Assembly (NCBI GenBank): GCA_949283935.1
Contig: CASDUJ010000027.1
Coordinates: 1 to 64,000 of the forward strand
DNA: 64,000 nucleotides
From: an uncultured bacterium
GTDB taxonomy: Bacteria > Cyanobacteriota > Vampirovibrionia > Gastranaerophilales > JAILCC01
Reading direction: 5' to 3'
Each line of letters opens with the position of its first letter. The first letter of the stretch is position 1. Under the pieces are notes generated by a model, which worked only from the letters and a program-made list of their open reading frames with translations, made no database searches and was not told where the DNA came from. Positions 36,965 through 46,046 of the stretch are shown here, piece after piece. The position numbers and the translations under genes were made by a program.

Positions 36965-38323
36965 ATGGAAAAATTACTTAGAAATTTAGTAAAACTAGCA
37001 GCGAAAGTATATTACAATATAATTTATGGCAAAAAGAAAGAATTTAAATATATTCCTGCATCAGGAAAAGTTTTGTCATATGAAGAACTAGCTAATATGA
37101 TAGATGCATCCTTAGATATGTGGCTTACATCAGGAAGATTTAATGAAAAATTTGAAAAGGAATTTGCTAAATTTTTAGGAATAAAATATGCTTTGACAAC
37201 TAATTCTGGCTCAAGTGCAAATTTATTGGCAATAACTGCCCTTACCTCTTCGAAATTAGGAGAAAAGAGTTTAAAGAAGGGAGATGAAGTTATAACTGTT
37301 GCGGCTGGATTTCCAACGACAATTAATCCGATTTTGCAACAAGGGCTTGTTCCTGTATTTATTGATTGTGAAATAGGAACATACAACATAGATGCCAATA
37401 AAATAGAAGAAGCTATAACAAGTAAAACGAAAGCTATTTTTTTGGCACATACACTTGGAAATACTTTTGATATTAACAAAATTTTAGAAATATGCGACAA
37501 GTATAAATTATGGCTTATAGAAGACACATGTGATGCATTAGGAGCAAAATATAATGGAAAAAATGCAGGAACATTTGGGCATATTTCTACATATAGTTTT
37601 TATCCGGCTCATCATATAACTATGGGAGAAGGAGGTGCAATTGCTACAAATGATGCGCAATTATATCGCATAATTATGTCTTGTAGAGATTGGGGGAGAG
37701 ATTGTTGGTGTCCTCCAGGCAAAGATAACACTTGCCAAAAACGATTTAAAATGCAATTAGGTAATCTTCCTTTTGGTTACGATCATAAGTATACTTACTC
37801 TCATATTGGATTTAATTTGAAAATTACCGACTGGCAAGCTGCAATTGCTCTAGCTCAAATAAAAAAACTTCCTGAATTTTTGTCCAAAAGAATGGAAAAT
37901 GCTAATTTTTTAACTCAAAAACTTAAAGATTTAGACCAATATTTAATTTTGCCAAAAGTAAATGAAAATTCGATACCTTCTTGGTTTGGATATTTAATTT
38001 CAGTAAAATCAAATGATAAATTTAGCAAGCAAGAGCTAGTAGAATACTTAGAATCAAATAACATAGGGACAAGACAATTATTTGCGGGTAATGTTTTAAG
38101 ACAACCAATGATGACAGAAAATGATATCCTTTTAAGAATAGGTTCTTCTGAATTATTAAATTCTAAAAATCTTACAGAAGAACACTACAAAATGTTACCC
38201 AACACTGATTTTATAATGAATAATACTTTTTGGATAGGAACATTTCCTGCTCTTGGATTTGAGGAACTTGAAAAAGTTTCACATATAATTCACAAGTTTA
38301 TCGAAGAGAGGATTGAGAAATGA
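36965..38323 (+). CDS. rfbH: CDP-4-keto-6-deoxyglucose-3-dehydrase (PLP/[2Fe-2S], E1)
   Basis: 452 residues from ATG at 36965, chosen because TTGGAGA lies 7 bases upstream (a longer frame starts at 36938). DegT/DnrJ/EryC1 aminotransferase fold in which the catalytic Lys is replaced by His (AHHITMGEGG, H216/H217), the hallmark of a dehydrase. The Fe-S ligands match the E1 pattern exactly: C189-x57-C247-x-C249-x7-C257. With a reductase partner it removes the C3 hydroxyl to give a CDP-3,6-dideoxy intermediate. No separate E3 reductase (AscD/RfbI) is encoded nearby. Confidence 0.95.
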   Translation: MEKLLRNLVKLAAKVYYNIIYGKKKEFKYIPASGKVLSYEELANMIDASLDMWLTSGRFNEKFEKEFAKFLGIKYALTTNSGSSANLLAITALTSSKLGEKSLKKGDEVITVAAGFPTTINPILQQGLVPVFIDCEIGTYNIDANKIEEAITSKTKAIFLAHTLGNTFDINKILEICDKYKLWLIEDTCDALGAKYNGKNAGTFGHISTYSFYPAHHITMGEGGAIATNDAQLYRIIMSCRDWGRDCWCPPGKDNTCQKRFKMQLGNLPFGYDHKYTYSHIGFNLKITDWQAAIALAQIKKLPEFLSKRMENANFLTQKLKDLDQYLILPKVNENSIPSWFGYLISVKSNDKFSKQELVEYLESNNIGTRQLFAGNVLRQPMMTENDILLRIGSSELLNSKNLTEEHYKMLPNTDFIMNNTFWIGTFPALGFEELEKVSHIIHKFIEERIEK

Positions 38324-39222
38324 AAAAGATTCTCTTAACAGGTGGGAATGGTTTTATAGGAAAAAATATATTAGAAAGTTTTTTGGTTCAAAAATATCAA
38401 ATAATTGCTCCACGAAGTTTTGAATTGAATTTACTGGATACAAAGCAAGTTGATACTTTTTTTAGCGAAAATTTTTTTGATGTAATTTTGCATGCTGCCG
38501 CGAAACCTGGACATAGAAACGCAAAAGATCCTGTAAATCTTTTTTATTCTAATGTATTGATGTTCGAAAATTTATTAAGACACAAAAGCAAATTTGAAAA
38601 ATTTATAAATTTTGGCTCAGGAGCAATTTATGATACATCAAGAGATATAACAAATATTAAAGAAGAAAATATATACCAAAAAATTCCTTCAGATGAGCAT
38701 GGATTTTGCAAGTATATTCAAGCGAAAAGGCTAGAAGCTGAAAATAAAATATTGGGCAAAACAAAGTTTATTAATTTCAATATTTTTGGAATTTTTGGCA
38801 AATATGAAGACTGGGAAATTCGTTTTATTTCAAATGTTATATGTAAAATTTTGTATAATTTACCAATAACTATAAAGCAAAACAAAAGATTTAGTTATTT
38901 ATACATAAATGATTTAATGCCTATAATAGAATATTTTATTGAAAATGATGCCCAACATACTAATTATAATGTTGTTTCCAATGAAACATATGAATTACTT
39001 GAAATTGCCCAAATGCTCCAGAAAACTTTTGGAAAAAAATCAGAAATAATAATTAAGCAAGAAGGATACGCAAAAGATTACACTGCTAATAATTCCAGAT
39101 TAAAAGAAGAATATAAAAATCTAATTTATACAAATTTAGAAGCTTCTTTATTTTCGTTGTATAATTTTTATAAGGAAAATCTTACCCAAATAGATAAAAA
39201 CTTATTATTAAATGACAAATAG
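38320..39222 (+). CDS. NAD-dependent sugar epimerase/reductase
   Basis: 300 residues, SDR extended fold: GGNGFIGKNI (about 7) and KYIQAKRLEAEN for Y-x3-K (about 137). The remainder resembles GDP-fucose synthase or tyvelose/abequose-type reductases that act on 4-keto sugars. It overlaps rfbH by four bases (ATGA), so it acts in the same pathway, probably on C4 of the keto-deoxy sugar. Exact stereochemistry unknown. Confidence 0.8.
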   Translation: MKKILLTGGNGFIGKNILESFLVQKYQIIAPRSFELNLLDTKQVDTFFSENFFDVILHAAAKPGHRNAKDPVNLFYSNVLMFENLLRHKSKFEKFINFGSGAIYDTSRDITNIKEENIYQKIPSDEHGFCKYIQAKRLEAENKILGKTKFINFNIFGIFGKYEDWEIRFISNVICKILYNLPITIKQNKRFSYLYINDLMPIIEYFIENDAQHTNYNVVSNETYELLEIAQMLQKTFGKKSEIIIKQEGYAKDYTANNSRLKEEYKNLIYTNLEASLFSLYNFYKENLTQIDKNLLLNDK

Positions 39223-39230
39223 AGGGCAAA

Positions 39231-40049
39231 ATGAATAATTTAGAAAAAAAAATGGTGCAAACTCTTATTGATTTAAAAGAAAATCACCATGTAATAGCGG
39301 TAAAGGCCGAATTTGAGGCTGAAGGTACAAGACTTGAAGAAGCTTTGAGATTAAAAGAAGTTGTAACAAAAGCTGGTTTGGATTTAACTATTAAAATTGG
39401 CGGATGCGAAGCTATAAAAGACATGTTTGATGCCAGAACAATAGGAGTTAATGCAATAGTAGCTCCGATGATAGAAACTCCTTATGCAATGAAAAAATAT
39501 ATTCAAGCAACAAGACTTGTTTTCCCTGAAGAAGAAAGAGCAGATATATCTTTTTTAATAAATACAGAAACAATTACTGGATACAAAAATATTGACGCAA
39601 TACTTTCTGAGCCTGAGGCGGAAGATTTGACGGGTATAGTACTTGGACGTGTTGATATGACAGGTTCTATGGGATTAAGCAGAGAAGACATAAATACAGA
39701 TGCAATTTTTGAAATAGCTAATGAGCTTGCATTAAAAGCTATTAAGCATAACAAAAAATTTATTATTGGCGGTGGGGTAAGTGCTTATTCTTTACCTTTT
39801 TTCAAAAGATTGCCAAAAAATTCTTTGTACAAATTTGAAACCAGAAAAATTATATTTAATGCCCAAAAAGCACTTTTAGATAAAAATGCAGAAAAAGGAA
39901 TTTTGAAAGCTGTAGGTTTTGAATTAATGTGGTTGAGAAACAAAAGAGAATTTTACGGAATGATTTATAGAGAAGATGAAGCAAGATTAAAAATGTTAGA
40001 AGCTAGATATAAAAAATTAATAGAAGAAGCTGGCGGAGTTTATGCTTGA
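39231..40049 (+). CDS. HpcH/HpaI aldolase/citrate lyase family protein
   Basis: 272 residues with the TIM-barrel signatures of this family: KIGGCEAIKDM (about 63), the metal/substrate block VAPMIETPYAM (about 83), LINTETITGY (about 107) and GRVDMTGSMG (about 142). The usual Arg of the LKxR active site is not obvious. Class II aldolases of this family make or cleave pyruvate or oxaloacetate C-C bonds. AGAGGG precedes ATG. Presence in a deoxy-sugar operon is unusual and suggests carbon-chain building or side-product recycling. Confidence 0.8.
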   Translation: MNNLEKKMVQTLIDLKENHHVIAVKAEFEAEGTRLEEALRLKEVVTKAGLDLTIKIGGCEAIKDMFDARTIGVNAIVAPMIETPYAMKKYIQATRLVFPEEERADISFLINTETITGYKNIDAILSEPEAEDLTGIVLGRVDMTGSMGLSREDINTDAIFEIANELALKAIKHNKKFIIGGGVSAYSLPFFKRLPKNSLYKFETRKIIFNAQKALLDKNAEKGILKAVGFELMWLRNKREFYGMIYREDEARLKMLEARYKKLIEEAGGVYA

Positions 40050-40710
40050 TACTTTTCAAAATTATGTTTTTGATTTAGATGGAACTATAATAAATTCTTC
40101 TCACGAAGTACTTTTGTGTTTCAAAAAAGCTTTTGAAAAATCAAACTATATAATTCCTCAAGATAGATTCAATTCAAATGTAATAGGACCTCCATTAAGA
40201 CAAATTTTAGCTTTAATTGCACCTGAATTAAAAGATGAAAATATAATTTCTGACATAATAAAAAATTTTCGTCAAATTTACGATTACGATGAAAATGATG
40301 TCAGTGTTTTATATGAAGGTATGTTGGAAATTTTGCAATTGTTGAAGAGTAAAAGTAAAAGGCTTTTTATTGCCACATTTAAACCTGAAATTCCTACCCA
40401 AAGAATAATTAAACAATTTAAGTTAAATATGTTTGAAGATATTTATACTATTGACAAATCAGGTAAATCATACACAAAAGATGAAATGATTTTGGATATA
40501 ATAAAAAAGCATAATTTGAAGAAAAAAGAAACAGTTATGATAGGAGATGCACCAAGCGATATTATTGCAGGGAAAAAGGCAGGAGTTTATACTGCAGGAG
40601 TTTTGTGGGGATATGGTTCTGACAAAAAAGAACTAATAAAAAATGCTGATATTGTTTTGGAATATGTAAAGGATTTTAAATGGAAAAAATTAAACTTACA
40701 GATTATATAG
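40042..40710 (+). CDS. HAD-superfamily phosphatase
   Basis: 222 residues; motif I FDLDGTIINS, motif II near 112 (FIATFKP, with T in place of the usual pattern S/T, acceptable), K at GKSYTKDEM and motif IV IGDAPSDIIAG. PGP/Gph-like subfamily with a helical cap. Starts inside the preceding gene (8-base overlap) and ends 31 bases into the next one, so all three are coupled. Probably dephosphorylates an intermediate of the pathway. Confidence 0.8.
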   Translation: MLDTFQNYVFDLDGTIINSSHEVLLCFKKAFEKSNYIIPQDRFNSNVIGPPLRQILALIAPELKDENIISDIIKNFRQIYDYDENDVSVLYEGMLEILQLLKSKSKRLFIATFKPEIPTQRIIKQFKLNMFEDIYTIDKSGKSYTKDEMILDIIKKHNLKKKETVMIGDAPSDIIAGKKAGVYTAGVLWGYGSDKKELIKNADIVLEYVKDFKWKKLNLQII

Positions 40711-42449
40711 CCAAAAGGTTAAAAGAATATTATTGTGTTGACCATTTTTTTATGGTTTCTGGTGGTGGAGCTATGCATTTGAATGATAGTTTAGGCAGAT
40801 TAATTGCTTATACTGCAAATCATCACGAACAAGCTTGTGCAATTGCTGCAGAAGGTTATGCTAGAATTTCTCAAAAACTTGCAGTTGTTAATGTAACAAC
40901 TGGTCCTGGAGGATTGAATTGTCTTAACGGTCTTTTTGGTCAATGGACAGATAGTGTTCCGGTTTTGTATATTTCAGGTCAAGTTAAATATTCAACTACT
41001 ATGTCTTCTTGCCCAAATCTTTTGCTAAGACAATTAGGAGATCAGGAAGTAGATATAATTTCTGTTGTCAAGCCTCTTACAAAATATGCCAAAATGGTTA
41101 CTAATCCAAATGAAATAAAATATCATTTAGACAAAGCAATATACGAAGCTTTGGATGGAAGATTTGGCCCCGTTTGGCTTGATATTCCAATGAATGTACA
41201 AAGTGCTTTAATAGATGAAAAAAATCTTGTGGAATTTATACCTCCTCGTAAAAAAAGTTACGATTTAAAAATAAAGCAAGTGGAAGAGAAATTGAAATTT
41301 GCCAAAAAACCTTTGATTATAGCTGGACATGGAATAAGATTGGCAAATCAAATTAAGACTTTTTGCGAATTTATTGAAAATACAAATATTCCTGTTGTAA
41401 CAACTTTCAATGGTTTTGATATTTTGCCTAATAATCACAAAAATTATATAGGAAGAATTGGTACTATTGGGCAAAGAGCAGGGAATTTTGCTTTGCAAAA
41501 TGCTGATTTAATTTTGTGTTTGGGGACCAGAAATAACATTAGACAAATAAGTTATAATTGGGAAAATTTTGCTAAAAATGCTTACAAAATTGTTGTTGAT
41601 ATAGACGATTCTGAATTGTCTAAACCTACTATATCCGGGGATTTGAAAATTAATGCAAATTTAGAAGAATTTTTAACCGCATTAAAAAAGATAAAAATAA
41701 ATAATAATAATGATTGGTTTAGTTTTTGCCACAAATTAAAGGACAAATTTTCTTTTGAAAATTTTAAAGAACAAAAACAATCTAATAAAGTAATTAACCC
41801 ATATTATTTTACTTATCTTTTAACTTCTTTGATGAAAGAAAATGATATTTTAGTTATGGCAAATGGTTCAGCTTGTGTTTGTACATTTCAAAATGCTGTA
41901 ATTAAATTTAATCAAAGATTTTTACTTAATTCTGGGAATGCTTCTATGGGGTATGCTCTTCCTGCTGCAATAGGGGCAAGTTATCAAGCTAAAAACCGAA
42001 ATGTTATTTGTCTTGAAGGTGATGGATCTATTATGATGAATTTGCAAGAATTACAAACTATAGTTTATAACAAATTACCAATTAAAATCTTTGTCATAAA
42101 CAATGAAGGATATTCTTCTATTAGACAAACACAGCGTAATTTTTTCGATGGGCATATGACAGGTTCGGGAATAAATAGTGGATTAAGTATGCCAGATTTT
42201 TCAAAAATTGGAAAAGCATTTGGACTAAAAACAATGAGAATTTCAAATCCTCAAACTATGGAAAAACAAATTAAAGAAATTTTAAATGAGAAAAATGCCG
42301 TATTGTGCGAAGTTATGGTTGAAAAAGAATATGCTTTCTCTCCAAAGCTTTCATCAAAAAAACTTGAAGATGGCACAATGATTTCTGCAAGCTTAGAAGA
42401 CATGTATCCGTTTTTGTCAAAAGAAGAATACGAAAAATGTATTTTTTAA
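40680..42449 (+). CDS. Thiamine-diphosphate-dependent enzyme, acetolactate-synthase-like
   Basis: 589 residues. N-terminal PYR domain with the catalytic Glu in HHEQACAIAAEGYAR (E50), a central domain (about 190-340) and C-terminal PP domain with GDGSIMMNLQELQTIV followed after about 28 residues by NN (about 446-475). AAAGGA precedes ATG. Relatives include YerE, which adds a two-carbon unit from pyruvate to CDP-3,6-dideoxy-4-keto-hexose in yersiniose A formation. Here it follows RfbG/RfbH, so a branched-chain CDP sugar is the leading hypothesis. It could also serve acid synthesis unrelated to the sugar. Confidence 0.75.
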   Translation: MEKIKLTDYIAKRLKEYYCVDHFFMVSGGGAMHLNDSLGRLIAYTANHHEQACAIAAEGYARISQKLAVVNVTTGPGGLNCLNGLFGQWTDSVPVLYISGQVKYSTTMSSCPNLLLRQLGDQEVDIISVVKPLTKYAKMVTNPNEIKYHLDKAIYEALDGRFGPVWLDIPMNVQSALIDEKNLVEFIPPRKKSYDLKIKQVEEKLKFAKKPLIIAGHGIRLANQIKTFCEFIENTNIPVVTTFNGFDILPNNHKNYIGRIGTIGQRAGNFALQNADLILCLGTRNNIRQISYNWENFAKNAYKIVVDIDDSELSKPTISGDLKINANLEEFLTALKKIKINNNNDWFSFCHKLKDKFSFENFKEQKQSNKVINPYYFTYLLTSLMKENDILVMANGSACVCTFQNAVIKFNQRFLLNSGNASMGYALPAAIGASYQAKNRNVICLEGDGSIMMNLQELQTIVYNKLPIKIFVINNEGYSSIRQTQRNFFDGHMTGSGINSGLSMPDFSKIGKAFGLKTMRISNPQTMEKQIKEILNEKNAVLCEVMVEKEYAFSPKLSSKKLEDGTMISASLEDMYPFLSKEEYEKCIF

Positions 42450-42519
42450 AATAATTAATATCTTGTTGTGTAATTGTATTTCTTTTTATTTGCAATTAAT
42501 TTGTAAAAAGGATAATTAT

Positions 42520-42972
42520 TTGGCTATGAAAGAAATACTTGAAGATTTTAAACAATTTATATTACGTGGAAATGTTTTTGATATGGCTATAGGCATTATT
42601 ATTGGAGTAGCTTTTAGTAAAATTGTTGATTCTTTAGTAAAAGACATAATTATGCCTCCAATAGGTCTTATAATTGGGAAAGTAGATTTTTCAAATTTGT
42701 ATTTTCAATTGTTTCCTTTGGAAAAACATTATTCTTCTTTAAGTGAAGCTCAAAATGCAGGAGCTGTTACAATTAATTATGGAATATTTATTAACACAAT
42801 TATTAGTTTTTTAATTATAGCTATGACGGTATTTCTTATGGTAAAAGGAATAAATAATTTACAACAAAAAACAAACACAAAAGAAAATAATCAAACAAAA
42901 AAATGTCCATATTGTTTTAATACAATTAATATTCAAGCTGTTAAATGTCCTTTTTGTACGGCGGATTTGTAA
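42520..42972 (+). CDS. mscL: Large-conductance mechanosensitive channel MscL with C-terminal zinc ribbon
   Basis: 150 residues from TTG at 42520 (AAAAAGGA upstream); a longer frame begins at 42463. MscL features: FILRGNVFDMAIGIIIGVAF (N-terminal helix and TM1), FSKIVDSLVKDIIMPP and a second membrane helix (about 88-110). After a linker it ends in a four-cysteine ribbon, CPYC-x10-CPFC. MscL relieves turgor in hypo-osmotic shock. The ribbon replaces the usual C-terminal helix bundle. Confidence 0.88.
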   Translation: MAMKEILEDFKQFILRGNVFDMAIGIIIGVAFSKIVDSLVKDIIMPPIGLIIGKVDFSNLYFQLFPLEKHYSSLSEAQNAGAVTINYGIFINTIISFLIIAMTVFLMVKGINNLQQKTNTKENNQTKKCPYCFNTINIQAVKCPFCTADL

Positions 42973-44202
42973 TTATTCATATCTTAAAGCATCAATGGGA
43001 TTTAATTTTGAAGCTTTAAAAGCAGGATAATATCCAAAAACTACTCCTACAATTCCAGAAAATCCAAAAGAAATTAAAATAGGTGAAGTAGATATTACTA
43101 TATTCATACTTGAAAAAATTCCTATAAGTTGAGCTATGATAATTCCTGCTAAAATTCCAATAATTCCTCCGGCTAATGAAAGCACTAAAGCTTCTATTAA
43201 AAATTGAATTCGAATATCCATACCTTTAGCACCTATTGCCATTCTTATGCCTATTTCTCGTGTTCTTTCCGTTACGGATACTAACATTATATTCATTATT
43301 CCTATGCCACCTACCAACAAAGAAACTGAAGCAATAGCTCCTAACAAAATTGACATTGTTTGTGAGGCTTTTTTAACAGTTTCTAACATTTGTGTAAAAT
43401 TTCTTACAGTAAAATCATCTTCTTTATTTTTTCCAATATTGTGCCTTTCTCTTAAAATTTCTGTAACTTCGTTTTGAGCAATTGCTAAATTTTCTGCATC
43501 TTTAGCTTGAACAATTATTTGTTTAACTGTTCCAGGAAATTCACTGCCAAAAAGATTTCTTTGAGCTGTTGTTAATGGTACAAAAACTGTATCATCTTGA
43601 TCTTGCCCCATTCCATTTTCGCCTTTAGATTTTAAAAGTCCAATTACTTTAAATGGAACTCCTCCAATTCTAATAGTTTTATTGACAGGATCCATGTCTC
43701 CAAATAAATTTTGCGAAACAGTTTCTCCAATTAAAGTAACTTTTGTATTGTTTTTTAAATCATCATTGCTAAAACTTCTTCCACTATTAATTTCCCACAA
43801 TTGAACTTTTAAATATGCAGGTTCTATTCCATAAATAGTTGTAGACCAGTTTTGATTTGAGTAAACAACTTGTTTTACTTCTCTTAAAATAGCTGTTGAA
43901 ATACTTACAGAATCACAATATTTTTGTATTGCTTGAGAATCTTTCATTGTAATGGTGGGCTTTGTGCCTGCTCCACCTCTAACTCCACTTGAAGTTGATG
44001 TGCCTGATGAAATCATTAATATATTTGAGCCTGTTGATTCTATATCTTTGGAAATTCTTTGTTTTGCACCTTCTCCTATAGAAAGCATTATGATTACGGC
44101 GCTTACACCTATAATTATTCCTAGACTAGTTAAAACCGAGCGCATTTTGTTTATTTTTAACGAACGAAGAGAAATTTTTAATGTTGAAGTAAAATCAATC
44201 AT
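42973..44202 (-). CDS. MacB-type ABC transporter permease
   Basis: 409 residues. One N-terminal membrane helix (about 22-42), a large periplasmic MacB domain (about 45-285) and three C-terminal helices (about 288-400) with FtsX-family GIGIMNIMLVSVTERTREIGIRMAIGAK. In E. coli the ATPase is fused to this protein; here it is a separate gene, which is the form seen in many other bacteria. It mechanically drives the MacA-TolC pump for macrolides, toxins or lipid-like substrates. ATGA overlap with the ATPase gene. Confidence 0.93.
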   Translation of the reverse strand: MIDFTSTLKISLRSLKINKMRSVLTSLGIIIGVSAVIIMLSIGEGAKQRISKDIESTGSNILMISSGTSTSSGVRGGAGTKPTITMKDSQAIQKYCDSVSISTAILREVKQVVYSNQNWSTTIYGIEPAYLKVQLWEINSGRSFSNDDLKNNTKVTLIGETVSQNLFGDMDPVNKTIRIGGVPFKVIGLLKSKGENGMGQDQDDTVFVPLTTAQRNLFGSEFPGTVKQIIVQAKDAENLAIAQNEVTEILRERHNIGKNKEDDFTVRNFTQMLETVKKASQTMSILLGAIASVSLLVGGIGIMNIMLVSVTERTREIGIRMAIGAKGMDIRIQFLIEALVLSLAGGIIGILAGIIIAQLIGIFSSMNIVISTSPILISFGFSGIVGVVFGYYPAFKASKLNPIDALRYE

Positions 44203-44885
44203 TTGCGAACCTCATCATTTATTATTTTACCATCTTGAAATCTGACTATTCTTTTACTATATTCTGCTATATCAGGTTCGTGTGTTACAAGTATTATTGT
44301 TTTGTGCGCTTCTTCATTAAGTTTTACAAAAAATTCCATAACTTCTATACTTGTTTTGGTATCTAAATTGCCTGTAGGTTCATCTGCTAAAATAATAGGA
44401 GCATCATTTACAATTGCACGTGCAATTGCTACTCTTTGTTGCTGACCTCCTGACATTTGGTTGGGATGATGATTTTCTCTCTTTGCCAATCCTACTATTT
44501 TCAAAGCTTCTCTAGCTTTTTTGAGTCTTTCTTCTTTTGGAATTCCTTTATAAATCATTGGAAGTTCAACATTTTCTATAGCTGATGTTCTGGAAATAAG
44601 ATTAAAACCTTGAAATACAAAGCCAATTTTTATGTTTCGTATTTCTGCTAATTGATCTGAATTAAGTTTCATTACATCAACATTATCAAGAGTGTAGGTT
44701 CCTTTTGTAGGTTTGTCTAAACATCCTAAAATATTCATAAATGTTGATTTTCCTGAACCTGATGCTCCCATTATGGATACAAATTCGCCTTGTTCTACAT
44801 TTAAAGATACTTTGTCTAATGCATTAAATTTTGTGTCCCCTGTTATGTAAGTTTTTACAATATTTTTGATTTCTATTAATGCCAT
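44199..44885 (-). CDS. MacB-type ABC transporter ATPase
   Basis: 228 residues. Walker A GASGSGKST (about 39), signature MSGGQQQRVAIARAI, Walker B IILADEPTGNLD and H-loop LVTHEPDIA. LolD/MacB subfamily by length and sequence. It energises the permease encoded just downstream. Its start immediately follows the adaptor gene (no gap). Confidence 0.95.
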   Translation of the reverse strand: MALIEIKNIVKTYITGDTKFNALDKVSLNVEQGEFVSIMGASGSGKSTFMNILGCLDKPTKGTYTLDNVDVMKLNSDQLAEIRNIKIGFVFQGFNLISRTSAIENVELPMIYKGIPKEERLKKAREALKIVGLAKRENHHPNQMSGGQQQRVAIARAIVNDAPIILADEPTGNLDTKTSIEVMEFFVKLNEEAHKTIILVTHEPDIAEYSKRIVRFQDGKIINDEVRK

Positions 44886-46046
44886 TTAAAACATCCTCAT
44901 TCGCGGCTTAAATCCTTGTTTTTCATCATCTTCTTTTCTTCCTGTGAGAACTTTCATTCCTTCTTTCAGTTGTTCTGATATGATTTCACTGTATTCTCCG
45001 TCACTAGCCCCTATTTTTATACTTATTCTTTCAGGTTTATTGTTGTTTAGTACCCATATCCCTTGATCTTTGTATTTTTTTCCTCCTGTAATTTCAGTTG
45101 GGGAAAAGCTTAAAGCTTTTATTGGAACGCTTAAAGCATTTTCTTTTTGGGATGTAATAATTGAAACGTTTGCAGTCATTCCGGGAATAAGTTTTCCATC
45201 TTCATTGTCCACTGTTACAATTACTATGTATGTTACTACGTTTGAAACTGTTGTGGGAGATATTCTTACTTGGGTTACCTTACCTTTAAAAATGGCATCA
45301 GGATATCCATCAAGGGTGTAGTTTACATTTTGACCAGATTTAATTTTTCCTATGTCTGCTTCAGATACACTTACTTCTATTTGCATTTTTGTTAAATCTT
45401 GTGCTACCATGAATAATTCTGGAGTTTGAAAACTTGCTGCAACAGTTTGCCCAACGTCTACTGCTCGTGAAACAACTACTCCGTCTACAGGTGAAACAAT
45501 TTTTGTGTATCTAAGATTGGTTAAGTTGTTTGTTAATGTAGCTTGTGCTTGTGCAATTGCTGCGCTCATTGCATTTAATTGAGCTAGATTTGCGTAATAA
45601 GTTGATTCAGCTAAATCCAAATCACTTTTTGATACATAATTTTTTGTGTATAGCTTTTTGTATCTTTCGTAGTTTTTTTTGTCAAAATCAAGGGTGCTTT
45701 TTATTTTGTTGTAGTTTGCTTGGGCGGCCCACAAATCACCTTGAGCTTTGTCTACTTGTGCTTGAAAAAGGTCTGGGTCTATTTCAGCTAATAATTGTCC
45801 TTGTTTTACTTCTGAATTGTAGTCAACATAAATTTCTTTTATAATACCTGAAATTTGCGAGCCTATATTTACTGTTTTTACCGGATTAACTGTTCCTGAA
45901 GCTTCTACTGCTTGGATAATCGTACGTTTTTTAATTGGTGCACTTGTGTAAATTGAGGCTTGCCCTAGTTTCTTGCAGCCTATTGTTGTAAATATTATTC
46001 CAATTAAAATTATTCCTATTATTGCTAAAATTATCGTTTTTTTCAT
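44886..46046 (-). CDS. MacA-like membrane-fusion (adaptor) protein
   Basis: 386 residues. An N-terminal membrane anchor (about 5-23) is followed by a barrel-sandwich half (ASGTVNPVKTVNIGSQISG), a helical hairpin (about 105-175, rich in A, Q, L and N), the second lipoyl half (IVSPVDGVVVSRAVDVGQTV) and beta-barrel domains. It bridges the inner-membrane permease and the outer-membrane channel. ATGA overlap with the upstream TolC gene. Confidence 0.94.
   Translation of the reverse strand: MKKTIILAIIGIILIGIIFTTIGCKKLGQASIYTSAPIKKRTIIQAVEASGTVNPVKTVNIGSQISGIIKEIYVDYNSEVKQGQLLAEIDPDLFQAQVDKAQGDLWAAQANYNKIKSTLDFDKKNYERYKKLYTKNYVSKSDLDLAESTYYANLAQLNAMSAAIAQAQATLTNNLTNLRYTKIVSPVDGVVVSRAVDVGQTVAASFQTPELFMVAQDLTKMQIEVSVSEADIGKIKSGQNVNYTLDGYPDAIFKGKVTQVRISPTTVSNVVTYIVIVTVDNEDGKLIPGMTANVSIITSQKENALSVPIKALSFSPTEITGGKKYKDQGIWVLNNNKPERISIKIGASDGEYSEIISEQLKEGMKVLTGRKEDDEKQGFKPRMRMF

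Noticed and set aside
45545-45844. Plus-strand ORF inside the MacA gene
   Set aside because: Leucine-rich antisense shadow of the alanine/glutamine-rich helical hairpin of MacA.
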